Translations under genes and position numbers: made by a program
The notes under the pieces: model-generated
What the model was told of the DNA's origin: nothing
What the model saw: the letters and a program-made list of their open reading frames with translations, nothing else
Databases searched by the model: none
DNA from: FEN-680 sp036845225
GTDB lineage: Bacteria; Actinomycetota; Geothermincolia; Fen-727; Anoxymicrobiaceae
Length of the DNA: 64,000 bases
Direction: 5' to 3'
NCBI GenBank assembly: GCA_036845225.1
Contig: DAIUEJ010000003.1
Coordinates: forward strand, 1-64,000
In this document: positions 42,962-52,221 of the stretch, piece by piece
Numbering within the stretch: the first letter of the stretch is position 1
How the letters are laid out: every line of letters begins with the position of its first letter

Positions 42962-44758
42962 TTATTCGAACGTCGGCTTCAGCCCCAGGTCGCGAAGCTG
43001 CCCCGGAGAGACGGCGTCGGGCGCCCCGGTGAAGAGGTCAGAGGCGGACTGCGTCTTGGGGAATGCGATGACGTCCCGTATCGAGTCCCGCCCGGTCAAG
43101 AGCATCACCAGGCGGTCGAGCCCGAGCGCGATGCCGCCGTGGGGAGGCGCTCCGTAGCCCAGGGCCCGGAGCAGAAAACCGAACTTGCTCTCGTACTCGT
43201 CGGGCGCGATTCCGAGGACCCGGAACATGTGCTCCTGCACCTCGGGGCGGTGGATTCGGATAGAGCCCCCGCCGATCTCCACGCCGTTCATGACTATGTC
43301 GTAGGCGCGCGCTCTGGCCGACAGCGGATCGGTCTCGAGCAGCCCCATCGAGTCCTCAGTGGGACTGGTGAACGGGTGGTGCAGAGACTTGTAGCGCTTC
43401 TCCTCGAAGTCGTACTCGAGCAGTGGGAAGTCGACTATCCAGACGAGCGCGAACCCCTCGGAGCAGAGGCTCAGCGAGGTTGCCACCGCGCCGCGCAGGT
43501 GGTGCATGACGTCATCACACTGGCGGCGGTCGCCCGCCAGCAGGAACGCGGCATCACCGGGCTCGAGCTTCATCTCCGAAGTGAGGCGCTGTATCTCCTC
43601 CTCCGAGAGGAATTTGGAGACTGGAGAGCGCAGGCCGCCCTCCTCGGCGATGAACCACACCAGGCCGCCCGCGCCGAGTTCCTGGGCCCGCTTGTTCCAC
43701 GAGTCCAGCTCGGAGCGCGACATCCCTCCGCCGGACTCGATGCGCATCCCGCGCACGGTGCCTCCGGACTCGATGGCGCCGGCGAATACTTTGAAAGCGG
43801 TTGTCTTGAAGACGTCGTCGAGCGTGGACATGCGCAGGCCGTAACGCAGGTCGGGGCGGTCCGTGCCGTAGAGGTCGATGGCCTCGTCGTAGGCCATGCG
43901 ACGCACCGGAACGTCGAGCGATAGCCCGACCGCCGAGAAGATCGAGGCCAGGAGGCCGTCGATCACGCCGATGATGTCGCCCTCGTCCACGAAGGACATC
44001 TCGAGGTCTACCTGGGTGAACTCCGGCTGCCGGTCCGCGCGCAGGTCTTCGTCGCGGAAGCAGCGGGCGATCTGGTAGTAGCGGTCGAACCCCGAGACCA
44101 TCAGGACCTGCTTGAACAACTGCGGTGACTGGGGCAGGGCGAAGAAGCGGCCCGGCTGAACCCGGCTCGGCACCAGGTAGTCGCGCGCGCCCTCCGGCGT
44201 GCTCTTGCAGAGCTGCGGCGTCTCCACCTCGGTGAAGCGCTGCGAGTCGAGGTAGGCGTGGGTCGCCTTGACCACGCGGTGCCTCAGCTTGAAACCCTCC
44301 TGGATCTCGGGGCGGCGCAGGTCCAGGAACCGGTACTCGAGCCTCACGCGCTCGTCCACGTTGATGTCGTCGCGTATCTCGAAGGGAGGCGTCGCGGACT
44401 CGTTGAGGACCTCCACTTCGCTCACCAGCACCTCGACCTCACCAGTGGGAAGATCGGGGTTCTCGGTGCCCCCGGGCCGGTGCCTGACCGCGCCCCGGAT
44501 AGCGAGCACGTACTCGGGCCTGACTTCCTCCGCGGTCGCGTGAGCGGCTTCCGACTCTCGCGGGTCGAACACAGCCTGCACTATCCCGGTGGTGTCGCGC
44601 AGGTCGATGAAGATGAGCCCGCCGTGGTCGCGGCGCCGCGCGACCCAGCCGTTGATGTTGACGGTTCTTCCCTCCCACGACGAGTCGAACTCACCGCACC
44701 AGGCGTCCCTCTTGAGGGTGTACGAGACTATCCTGTCGGGCCCGCCGGCCTCATCCAT
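42962..44758 (-). CDS. aspS: Aspartyl-tRNA synthetase
   Basis: About 598 residues, bacterial type. N-terminal OB-fold anticodon domain (about 20-120), class II catalytic core (FLDLRRPEIQEGFKLRHRVV; RCFRDEDLRADRQPEFTQVD), the GAD insertion (about 290-420) and motif 3 (GGIALGLDRLVMLLTGRDSI). ATG 44758 overlaps the hisS stop; an in-frame GTG at 44770 lies inside hisS. Whether it is discriminating or non-discriminating (Asp/Asn) cannot be told here. Confidence 0.95.
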   Translation of the reverse strand: MDEAGGPDRIVSYTLKRDAWCGEFDSSWEGRTVNINGWVARRRDHGGLIFIDLRDTTGIVQAVFDPRESEAAHATAEEVRPEYVLAIRGAVRHRPGGTENPDLPTGEVEVLVSEVEVLNESATPPFEIRDDINVDERVRLEYRFLDLRRPEIQEGFKLRHRVVKATHAYLDSQRFTEVETPQLCKSTPEGARDYLVPSRVQPGRFFALPQSPQLFKQVLMVSGFDRYYQIARCFRDEDLRADRQPEFTQVDLEMSFVDEGDIIGVIDGLLASIFSAVGLSLDVPVRRMAYDEAIDLYGTDRPDLRYGLRMSTLDDVFKTTAFKVFAGAIESGGTVRGMRIESGGGMSRSELDSWNKRAQELGAGGLVWFIAEEGGLRSPVSKFLSEEEIQRLTSEMKLEPGDAAFLLAGDRRQCDDVMHHLRGAVATSLSLCSEGFALVWIVDFPLLEYDFEEKRYKSLHHPFTSPTEDSMGLLETDPLSARARAYDIVMNGVEIGGGSIRIHRPEVQEHMFRVLGIAPDEYESKFGFLLRALGYGAPPHGGIALGLDRLVMLLTGRDSIRDVIAFPKTQSASDLFTGAPDAVSPGQLRDLGLKPTFE

Positions 44759-46073
44759 CCGGGTTCTCACTTTCCGGCAACGCGCAGGCTTTCTGCGCAG
44801 GGTTTTCGGCCAGGTATTCCATCACGCGCTGGACCGCCCTCAGGGCCGGGACTTCCCACTGGGTGGAGGCGTCGAGGTCACGGACGGTCGCTTCGCCGCG
44901 CTCCAGCTCGTCCGGGCCCATGATGAGGACCAGCCTGGCGCCCAGACGGTCAGCCTGCTTCATCTGAGCCTTGAGCCCTCGACCCATCACGTCGGCGTCC
45001 GCGCTGACGCCTTCGCGCCGCATGTCCGTGAGCATCTCGAGCACTCGCTCCCGGTCCACGCCTGGCGCGCCCGCTATGAAGACATCCAGCCGGGCGGGCG
45101 GGCAGGGGTCGAGCCCCTGGTCCTCGAGCACCATCACCAGGCGCTCTATGCCCAGGCTGTAACCGACGCCGGGTGTCGGCGGCCCGCCGAGCTGCTCGGC
45201 AAGGTAATCGTAGCGGCCTCCGCCGGACACCGTGTTCTGGGCCCCGAGGCCCTCGAACTGGAACTCGAAGGCGGTGTTGGTGTAGTAGTCGAGGCCGCGC
45301 ACCATCCTCTCGTCCATCTCGAACGGGATGCCCAGGCGGTCCAGGTGCCCTATGACCGCATCAAGTTGCTCGCGGCAGCGGGGGCACAGCATGCTGCCTA
45401 TGGTGGGAGCGCCTGCGACCACGGCCTTGCACGGTTCTTTCTTGCAGTCGAAGACCCGCAGCGGGTTCTCGGTCGCGCGCCGCTGGCAGTCCTCGCAGAG
45501 CTGGGGCGCGAGCCCCGCCAGGAACGCGCCCAGCTTGCTGACGTAGTCGGGCCGGCACTCGGCGCACCCCACGCTGTTGAGCAGCAGGCTGTAACCCGTC
45601 AGGCCGAGCCGCTTGAAAAGGTGGTCCGATATGGCGATTATCTCGGCGTCGAGGAACGGGTCGTCGCTTCCTATCGCCTCGGCGCCGATCTGGTAGAACT
45701 GCCTGAACCTGCCCGCCTGCGGCCTCTCGCGCCTGAACATGGGGCCGGCGTAATAGACCTTCTGAGGAAGGCCGCGCGAGGCGAGACCCCTCTCGAGGAA
45801 CGCCCTCACCACCGGGGCCGTCCCCTCCGGGCGCAGGGTCAGCCACTCCCCTCCCCTGTCCTCGAAGGAGTACATCTCCTTGGTGACTATGTCCGTCCCC
45901 TCGCCGATGCTCCTCTGGAAGAGCTCGGTGTTCTCGATGACGGGCGTGACTATGCGCTGGTAGCCGTAGAGGGCCATCACCTCGCAAGCGACGCCGACGA
46001 CGGCCTCGAATTTCTCCGAATCGGGGTAGACGAGGTCGAAAGTGCCTTTGGGCGCGCGGTATTTGAGAGCCAT
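44751..46073 (-). CDS. hisS: Histidyl-tRNA synthetase
   Basis: 440 residues. Class II core: APKGTFDLVYPDSEKFEAVV, TDIVTKEMYSFEDRGGEWLT, LRPEGTAPVVRAFLERGL, MVRGLDYYTNTAFEFQFEGL, GVGYSLGIERLVMVLEDQG, and a C-terminal anticodon domain. The mid-region insert carries several Cys pairs (CAEC, CEDC, CPRC) that could bind zinc. ATG 46073, RBS GGAGGT six bases upstream, two bases after the MBL-fold gene. Confidence 0.95.
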   Translation of the reverse strand: MALKYRAPKGTFDLVYPDSEKFEAVVGVACEVMALYGYQRIVTPVIENTELFQRSIGEGTDIVTKEMYSFEDRGGEWLTLRPEGTAPVVRAFLERGLASRGLPQKVYYAGPMFRRERPQAGRFRQFYQIGAEAIGSDDPFLDAEIIAISDHLFKRLGLTGYSLLLNSVGCAECRPDYVSKLGAFLAGLAPQLCEDCQRRATENPLRVFDCKKEPCKAVVAGAPTIGSMLCPRCREQLDAVIGHLDRLGIPFEMDERMVRGLDYYTNTAFEFQFEGLGAQNTVSGGGRYDYLAEQLGGPPTPGVGYSLGIERLVMVLEDQGLDPCPPARLDVFIAGAPGVDRERVLEMLTDMRREGVSADADVMGRGLKAQMKQADRLGARLVLIMGPDELERGEATVRDLDASTQWEVPALRAVQRVMEYLAENPAQKACALPESENPDG

Positions 46074-46074
46074 C

Positions 46075-46731
46075 CTAGACCTCCGGCTCCAGGTCGCGCA
46101 GGTACGGGTTGTTCCTCCGCTCCACGCGGACGGTCGTATCGGGCCCGTGGCCCGGGAAGATGCGCGCGTCATCGCCGAGCGGCCACACATAGCGCCGGAC
46201 CGAGTCGAGCAGGTCCGTGAGCGAGCCGCCGCGCAGGTCCGTGCGGCCGATGGAGCCCTGGAACACCAGGTCCCCGCAGAAGATATTACCTCCGGTTATG
46301 AAGCTGACCGAGCCCGGCGTGTGGCCCGGCGTGGGCACCACCCTGACCTCGTGACCACCGAAATCCAGGTCCTGACCCGGCTCGAAGCGATCGAGAACGC
46401 CTTCCTTCGGCTTCGAGACCCGCAGCGCGCTCAGCCTGCCCACGACGCCTTGGCCCGCGCCGGCGAGGATGCCGGAATCTCTCTCGGAGATCATGACCGG
46501 CGCCTCTACGGCTTCGGCGACCTTGCCGACGGCGCCGACGTGGTCCATGTGGCCGTGGGTGCACAGGACGGCTTTGCATTTCAAGCCCGCTCCGCTCGCA
46601 ACGTCGACTATCTTGCGCGCCTCCGCGCCGGGGTCGATTATGTAACCTTCGCGAGTATCATCGTCCATGACGATGTAACAGTTCGTGCCGAGCATCCCTA
46701 CCTCGAGCCTCTTGATGAGCGTTTTTCCCAT
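46075..46731 (-). CDS. Metallo-beta-lactamase-fold hydrolase, glyoxalase II-like
   Basis: 218 residues. Metal site motifs: CTHGHMDHVGA (HxHxDH), TPGHTPGSVSF, FCGDLVFQGSIGRTDL, FPGHGPDTT. Typical of YqgX/GloB-like enzymes that cleave thioesters such as S-lactoyl thiols. The gene is very often found near hisS/dtd/relA in Gram-positives. Natural substrate unknown. ATG 46731. Confidence 0.88.
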   Translation of the reverse strand: MGKTLIKRLEVGMLGTNCYIVMDDDTREGYIIDPGAEARKIVDVASGAGLKCKAVLCTHGHMDHVGAVGKVAEAVEAPVMISERDSGILAGAGQGVVGRLSALRVSKPKEGVLDRFEPGQDLDFGGHEVRVVPTPGHTPGSVSFITGGNIFCGDLVFQGSIGRTDLRGGSLTDLLDSVRRYVWPLGDDARIFPGHGPDTTVRVERRNNPYLRDLEPEV

Positions 46732-46787
46732 GTGCGAGTTCCTTCCAGAGCGTCCACAGAATAATAACAGAGAAGGCAGCCCCGCAC

Positions 46788-47237
46788 TTAAGGCGAATCG
46801 ATGACGATGGTTACGGGGCCCCAGTTGTCGAGGCTGACCAGCATCATCTCGCCGAAGCCCCCGGTGCCGACCAGGAGCCCGGAGGCGCGCAGCCTCTCCA
46901 CGAATCGCTCGTAGATCGGCTCCGCTGCCGCGGGGTCCGCCGCGCTCACGAACGAGGGGCGGCGGCCTTTGCGCGTATCCGCCAGGAGGGTGAACTGGCT
47001 CACTACCGTCAACTCCCCGGCGACGTCGAGAACCGAGAGGTTCATCTTGCCTTCATCGTCGGGGAAGACGCGGAGGTTCAAAGTCTTGTCGGCGACGTAT
47101 TCGAGCTCTTTGTCGCCGTCGCCCTGCGCTACTCCGAGGAGCACCAGCAGCCCGATGCCGGTCCGGGAGAGAACCCGGTCCGCGACCGTCACCTCGCATC
47201 GGCTCACGCGCTGGACAACTGCACGCGTCTCGACCAT
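46788..47237 (-). CDS. dtd: D-aminoacyl-tRNA deacylase
   Basis: 149 residues. It removes D-amino acids from mischarged tRNA. Signature motifs: VSQFTLLADTRKGRRPSFVS and, near the C-terminus, NWGPVTIVIDSP (the Gly-Pro motif that excludes L-aminoacyl-tRNA). N-terminus RAVVQRVSRCEVTVADRVLS fits the family. An AGGAG abuts the ATG directly, so the exact start is uncertain by a few codons. Lies between relA and the MBL-fold gene. Confidence 0.94.
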   Translation of the reverse strand: MVETRAVVQRVSRCEVTVADRVLSRTGIGLLVLLGVAQGDGDKELEYVADKTLNLRVFPDDEGKMNLSVLDVAGELTVVSQFTLLADTRKGRRPSFVSAADPAAAEPIYERFVERLRASGLLVGTGGFGEMMLVSLDNWGPVTIVIDSP

Positions 47238-47264
47238 CTCCTGTCTGATGCTTCAGCGTGATAT

Positions 47265-47286
47265 GCCGGCGGGACGCCGGCGTTAC
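47265..47286. repeat. 22-bp GC-rich palindromic repeat, copy A
   Basis: GCCGGC-GGGAC-GCCGGC core followed by GTTAC, overlapping the relA stop codon (47283-47285). It matches a second copy at 52168-52189 in 20 of 22 positions. Both lie at gene ends on the minus strand and could form a short hairpin. Confidence 0.55.
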
Positions 47287-49484
47287 GACGGCGTCGCGCT
47301 CTCCTCTTCCTCGCCGGCCTCAAGCACGTCGATCACCGAGTCGACCCTCTTGAGGTCTTTGAAGATGTCCTCGAGGTGAACGTTCGAGCCTATCTCGAAG
47401 ACGAAGTTGCTCTTCGAGAGGTGCTCAGAGTCGGCCGAGAAGGACGCCGACAGGATGTTGACCCCCTGGTCGCCGAGGACGGTGGTGATGTCCCTTACCA
47501 GCTTGGGCCTGTCCCACGCCTCCACGCAGATCTCTACCTCGCGGACCTTGGGGACGCTCTTCTCCCACGCCACCTTGATGAGCCTGCCGGACTCCCTGGC
47601 CAGGTCCTGGATGTTGGCGCAGCCTTCCCGGTGCACCGACACCCCGCGCCCCCTGGTGACGAAACCCACGATGGGATCCCCGGGAGAGGGGTAGCAGCAG
47701 TGTGCGACCTGCACGAGCGCGTTGTCTATGCCGAAGACCTTTATCCTCTGGCTCAGGCGGGCGTCGTCGGCTTCCGCCTCAGGGCGCGGCCTGGGCACCT
47801 CTTCCCGCTCGGGGACAATGACCGGCTTCTTCTCCTCGCCGAGGTACTGGGCGACCTTGTTGGCGACGACGTTCGCCGATGAGTGGCCCGCGCCTATCTG
47901 CCTGTACAGGTCATCGAGCCCCCCGATGTGCTGGTGCTCGGCGATCTGCGTGAGTATCCTCGCGACCTCCTTGCGCTGGAACGGCACCCCCCGTTTGCGC
48001 ATCGCGCGGTCGAGGGCTTCTTTTCCCTCGTTGCGCTCGTCCTCGCGCCTCTCCCTGGAGAACCACTGGCGGATCTTGTTGCGCGCTCGCGAGGTCTCCA
48101 CGATGTTGAGCCAGTCCTGGCTGGGGCCGGTTGCGTTCTTGGACGTCATGATGTCGACTATGTCGCCGTTCTGCAGCCGGTAAGAAAGTGGGACCATCTT
48201 ACCGTTGACCTTGGCCCCCACGCACTTGTGGCCGACTTCGGTATGGATGCTGTAGGCGAAGTCGATGGGGGTCGAGCCCGCCTGCAGCGAGATGAGCTTG
48301 CCCTTCGGCGTGAACACGAAGACCTCGTCCTGGAACAGGTCCACCTTGAGGTTCTTCATGAACTCGGTCGGGTCTTTGAACTCCTGCTGCCACTCCATGA
48401 CCTGTTTGAGCCAGGCCCGGCCGCCCTGGTCGCGGCGCGAGCGCTCTTTGTAGAGCCAGTGGGCCGCGATGCCGTACTCGGCGGTCCGGTGCATCTCCTC
48501 CGAGCGTATCTGTATCTCGAGCGGCCTGCCCTCGAGGGCGATCACGACCGTGTGGAGCGAGCGGTACATGTTGAGCTTCGGCATCGCGATGTAGTCCTTG
48601 AACCGTCCGGGGACGGGTATCCACATGGCGTGGATGATCCCCAGGGCCGCGTAGCAGTCCCGCACCGAGTCGACGATGACCCGCACCGCCGAGAGGTCCA
48701 TTATCTCATCGAACTCGATACCGCGGTTCACCATCTTCTCGTAGATGCTGTAGAAGTGCTTCACACGACCGGACACGTCGGCCTTGACCTTGTTCTTCTT
48801 CAGCTCACCCTCTATCTGCTCGGCCACCTGCTGCCTGTACTTCTCGCGCTCCGCGCGGCGTTCGGTGACCATGCGCCTGATCTGCTCGTAGCGCTTCGGG
48901 TGCAGCACTTCGAAAGAAAGGTCCTCGAGGCGCCACTTGATCTGGCTGATGCCGAAGCGGTGAGCGAGGGGAGCGTATATCTCGAGCGTCTCCTGCGCTA
49001 TCTCGCGGCGCCGCGCCACGGGAAGGGCATCGATGGTCTCCATGTTGTGGAGGCGGTCGGCGAGCTTGATGAGGATCACCCGCACGTCGTGGGCCATGGC
49101 GATGAGCATCTTGCGCATGTTCTCGGCCTGCTGCTCCTCGCGCGAGCCGAACTTGAAGCGGTCGAGCTTCGTCACCCCGTCGATGATCTCGGCTATCTGC
49201 TCGCCGAACTCGTCGCGGATATCCGCGAGCGAGTAGTCGGTGTCTTCGATGACGTCATGAAGCAGCGCTGCGCTGATGGTGTCCTGGTCCAGCTCGAGCT
49301 CCGCCAGTGTGGTGGCGACGGCGACGGGATGCTCGATGTAGGGTTCGCCGGACTTGCGGAACTGGTCGCCGTGGGCTTTGCGGGCGAAGCGGTACGCTTT
49401 CTCGACCTGGCGCTGCCCGCTCTTGGAGAGGAAGCGCCTCGTCATCGAGAACAGCTTCTCCGCGCCCCGCGACTCGCTCGTCAT
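47283..49484 (-). CDS. relA: RelA/SpoT (p)ppGpp synthetase/hydrolase
   Basis: 733 residues, full-length Rel: HD hydrolase (about 30-175, EPYIEHPVAVATTLAELELD and LLHDVIEDTDYS), synthetase (about 235-350, with MPKLNMYRSLHTVVIALEGR), TGS (about 385-450, VFVFTPKGKLISLQAG), helical/zinc-finger-like region (with QVAHCCYPSPGDPIVGFVTR), and ACT (about 655-725). The intact HD motif suggests a bifunctional Rel. ATG 49484 overlaps the secF stop (ATGA). A reading frame extends further upstream to 49862 but is a shadow of the secF tail. Confidence 0.95.
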   Translation of the reverse strand: MTSESRGAEKLFSMTRRFLSKSGQRQVEKAYRFARKAHGDQFRKSGEPYIEHPVAVATTLAELELDQDTISAALLHDVIEDTDYSLADIRDEFGEQIAEIIDGVTKLDRFKFGSREEQQAENMRKMLIAMAHDVRVILIKLADRLHNMETIDALPVARRREIAQETLEIYAPLAHRFGISQIKWRLEDLSFEVLHPKRYEQIRRMVTERRAEREKYRQQVAEQIEGELKKNKVKADVSGRVKHFYSIYEKMVNRGIEFDEIMDLSAVRVIVDSVRDCYAALGIIHAMWIPVPGRFKDYIAMPKLNMYRSLHTVVIALEGRPLEIQIRSEEMHRTAEYGIAAHWLYKERSRRDQGGRAWLKQVMEWQQEFKDPTEFMKNLKVDLFQDEVFVFTPKGKLISLQAGSTPIDFAYSIHTEVGHKCVGAKVNGKMVPLSYRLQNGDIVDIMTSKNATGPSQDWLNIVETSRARNKIRQWFSRERREDERNEGKEALDRAMRKRGVPFQRKEVARILTQIAEHQHIGGLDDLYRQIGAGHSSANVVANKVAQYLGEEKKPVIVPEREEVPRPRPEAEADDARLSQRIKVFGIDNALVQVAHCCYPSPGDPIVGFVTRGRGVSVHREGCANIQDLARESGRLIKVAWEKSVPKVREVEICVEAWDRPKLVRDITTVLGDQGVNILSASFSADSEHLSKSNFVFEIGSNVHLEDIFKDLKRVDSVIDVLEAGEEEESATPS

Positions 49485-50725
49485 CTCTTCTTCTTTTTCT
49501 TCTTCCCGCTCCCGGGACCCTTGGTCCGTGACTTGGCCTGGCTCTTGGAGGTCGGCGCGCCCTGAGGCTTCGGTTTCGGCTTCGGTTTCGGGGAGGCGGC
49601 CTTGTCTGCGGGCTCGACCGCGGCAGGCTTCGGCATCGGCTTCGCCTGAGGCCTGGCGGGCGGAGCCGCCGCTTTCTTCTGCGCCTGCGCGTTCGCCGCA
49701 GCCGGCTTCTTTCCCGCGGGCTGCGCCGGCTTCGCCTTGGGCACTGTGCCCTTCGGCATCGGTGCTTCGATAACGCCCCCTGCCGTGACCCTGGCATCGC
49801 GGGTCTGGCGCCTCTGCGCCTGCTCGCGGTAAGCCTTGTACTTGGGCTCCGTCTCCTTCCACATGGCGAGGATCGGAGGCGCCAGGATGATGCTCGAGTA
49901 AGTGCCGGCCAGCACCCCGATGAACAACGGGAACGCGAACGCTGTCAGCGTCGGCCCGCCGAAGATCAGGATCGAGAGGATCGGTATCAAGGTTATCAGG
50001 GAGGTGTTGATCGAGCGGCCCAGCACCTGGTTGACCGAGTCGTTCACCACGTCCGAGTAGGTCTGGCGGCTCTGCCTGGTCAGCAGGTCGCCGTTCTCCT
50101 TGATGCGGTCGAATATCACGATGGTGTCATAGAGCGAATAACCAAGGATCGTCAGCACTGCGATCACAGTGGCAGGCGTCACCTGCCTGCCTAGCAGCGC
50201 ATAGACTCCTATTGTTATCACGGAGTCATGGATTATCTCGATGACTGCTGTTACCGCCATCTTGAACTCGAACCGCACGCTGACATAGACCAGCACCGCG
50301 GCGATGAAGATGAGCAGGGCGATGATTGCCTGCCTGCTCACCTGGGCGCCCCACCCCGGGCCCACATTGTTGATGCCGAGGACCTCCACGAGGTTGGCTT
50401 TGGTTTTGAGCGCGTCGGTGAGTTGCGCCTTCTTGGCGTCGTCAAGCTTCGGTACTCTGATGACGAACTGGTTGTTCCCGGACACCTGTATCTGGGCTGT
50501 TGAGAAACCCACCGAGCTCGTGGCATCCCGCACCACGCTGATGCTGGTGCCCGGCTTCACCTTGACGTCCAGCTCCGTGCCCCCGGTGAAGTCGATGCCG
50601 AAATTCAGGCCGCGTACGATCAGGGCGATTATGGCCACGAGCATGACGATGCCCGAGATGGTGAACCAGACGTACCTGTGGCCGATGAAGTCAAAGTGCT
50701 CGGGGCGCCTGGGGATGAGCCTCAA
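49481..50725 (-). CDS. secF: Protein translocase subunit SecF with long basic tail
   Basis: 414 residues. Six membrane helices; motif NFGIDFTGGTELDVKVKPGT near the N-terminus, GYSLYDTIVIFDRIKENG and RSINTSLITLIPILSI. With SecD it uses the proton gradient to help pull proteins through SecYEG. After the last helix (about 285) a tail of about 125 residues is rich in Lys, Pro and Ala and ends in a Lys run. That is far longer than usual and should face the cytoplasm. Overlaps secD (ATGA) and relA (ATGA). Confidence 0.95.
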   Translation of the reverse strand: MRLIPRRPEHFDFIGHRYVWFTISGIVMLVAIIALIVRGLNFGIDFTGGTELDVKVKPGTSISVVRDATSSVGFSTAQIQVSGNNQFVIRVPKLDDAKKAQLTDALKTKANLVEVLGINNVGPGWGAQVSRQAIIALLIFIAAVLVYVSVRFEFKMAVTAVIEIIHDSVITIGVYALLGRQVTPATVIAVLTILGYSLYDTIVIFDRIKENGDLLTRQSRQTYSDVVNDSVNQVLGRSINTSLITLIPILSILIFGGPTLTAFAFPLFIGVLAGTYSSIILAPPILAMWKETEPKYKAYREQAQRRQTRDARVTAGGVIEAPMPKGTVPKAKPAQPAGKKPAAANAQAQKKAAAPPARPQAKPMPKPAAVEPADKAASPKPKPKPKPQGAPTSKSQAKSRTKGPGSGKKKKKKR

Positions 50726-52095
50726 CCGGCATCACCGCCCTCCGACGCCGCCGGGAGCCTTACCCCGATCGCGGCGGGTCTCTCGAAGAACTTGCGCTCC
50801 GCGAGGAGCGAGGTGAGAGGCCTCACGAAGAAGTACGAGATGAACACGTCGAAGATGGTCGCTATCCCCAGCGTCAGAGCGAAGCCTTTCACCGAGCCGA
50901 TGGCGAACAGGTACAGGATTGCGGCGGCGGCGAAAGACACCGTGTCTGCCGCGACTATGGTGCGGAACGCGGACTTGTAGGCCGTCTCGACCGACGAGCG
51001 CATGCTCCTTCCCGCCTTGACGTCCTCTTTCAAGCGCTCGAAGAAGACGACGCTCGAGTCCCCGGCGATACCGATGGACACAATTATTCCAGCCACCCCC
51101 GCGAGGGTCAGGACCCAGAAGTTGTTGAGGACGCATATGAAGCCGTACAGCAGCCCGCCGAACACGATGAGGCCCAGGCAGGCTACGATGCCCAGCACAC
51201 GGTAGTAGAGGAGCATGAACAGCGCGACCACCGCGAGGCCTATCACGCCCGCGAGGAGCCCCTTGTTCAGCGAGTCGCGGCCCAGAGTGGCGGTCACGTC
51301 GTTCTCGGTCAGCAGCTTCAGCTCGACCGGCAGGGCGCCGGTGTTGATGACGATGGCAAGGTCCTTGGCCTGCTGGTCGGTGAAGTTGCCGCTGATGTTG
51401 CCCTTGCCCTCGGTTATAGCGTCCTTGATGTTGGGGGCCGACTCGACCTTGTAGTCGAGGACGATCGCCAGCTGCTTATTGACGTTGGCCGTAGTGAGGT
51501 CGGCGAACTTCTTGGTGGCGTCACCGGTGAGGGTGAAGTCAACCTGCGGGGAACCGTTCTGCACCGAGACGACGGCGGTCTTTATGCCGTCACCAGTCAG
51601 CTGCGTCGGGCCGAGCTTGAGGTAGACCTTCTCCTTCTCTCCCTGGAACAGCAGGATTATCTCCTTGTCCGGCTGGCGCTGGTCGCCGGTGGACGCCTTC
51701 CAGCCCGCCTTGAGGGCGTCGCCCTCGGACTTGGACTCCGTGACCAGCCTGAACTGGAGCTGGGCGGTCTGGCCGACGAGGTCCTTCGCCCTGTTCGGGT
51801 CGTGGAGACCGGGCAGTTGGACCACCACGTTCTTGGTGCCCTGCGTGGTGATGTCGGGCTCGGACACGCCAAGCTTGTCGACCCTCTCCCTGATCTTATC
51901 GACGGTCTTCGCCAGCACCCCCGGGTCGAGGACCTTCCCCTTGGCCGGATGGGCCTCGTAGACGAGGCTGATGCCCCCCTGCAGGTCCAGGCCCAGCCTG
52001 GGCTTCAAGTCGAAGGCGAACTTCGCGGCTAACAGGCCCGCGAGTATCAGCAGCACCATGCCGATCGACAACAGGTTCTTGGTCTTCTTGCTCAA
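50722..52095 (-). CDS. secD: Protein translocase subunit SecD
   Basis: 457 residues. Motif DLKPRLGLDLQGGISLVYEA; the periplasmic P1 domain has DKIRERVDKLGVSEPDITTQ. The membrane half has LGRDSLNKGLLAGVIGLAVV, GIIVSIGIAGDSSVVFFERL and EDVKAGRSMRSSVETAYKSA. The D1-D5 layout of SecD is complete. The usual partner secF follows with a four-base overlap, and yajC lies upstream. Start ATG 52095. Confidence 0.95.
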   Translation of the reverse strand: MSKKTKNLLSIGMVLLILAGLLAAKFAFDLKPRLGLDLQGGISLVYEAHPAKGKVLDPGVLAKTVDKIRERVDKLGVSEPDITTQGTKNVVVQLPGLHDPNRAKDLVGQTAQLQFRLVTESKSEGDALKAGWKASTGDQRQPDKEIILLFQGEKEKVYLKLGPTQLTGDGIKTAVVSVQNGSPQVDFTLTGDATKKFADLTTANVNKQLAIVLDYKVESAPNIKDAITEGKGNISGNFTDQQAKDLAIVINTGALPVELKLLTENDVTATLGRDSLNKGLLAGVIGLAVVALFMLLYYRVLGIVACLGLIVFGGLLYGFICVLNNFWVLTLAGVAGIIVSIGIAGDSSVVFFERLKEDVKAGRSMRSSVETAYKSAFRTIVAADTVSFAAAAILYLFAIGSVKGFALTLGIATIFDVFISYFFVRPLTSLLAERKFFERPAAIGVRLPAASEGGDAG

Positions 52096-52167
52096 TTCGG
52101 TCTCCAGTCCCTGCCGGGCAGATGCCCGTGTGTAAACCTTTCAATACTTGCTTCGCAACGGAAGATC

Positions 52168-52189
52168 GCCGGCGAGACGCCGGCGCTAC
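52168..52189. repeat. 22-bp GC-rich palindromic repeat, copy B
   Basis: GCCGGC-GAGAC-GCCGGC followed by GCTAC, in the 126-base spacer between secD and yajC. Pairs with copy A at 47265-47286. The rest of this spacer shows no gene. Confidence 0.55.
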
Positions 52190-52221
52190 CAGGTTGGACG
52201 GGACAGCGTGTCCGGCGGTTC

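Noticed and set aside
49485..49862. Upstream extension of relA by 126 codons
   Set aside because: It reads the SecF Lys/Pro tail in another frame; the ATG at 49484 with ATGA coupling starts the normal Rel N-terminus.
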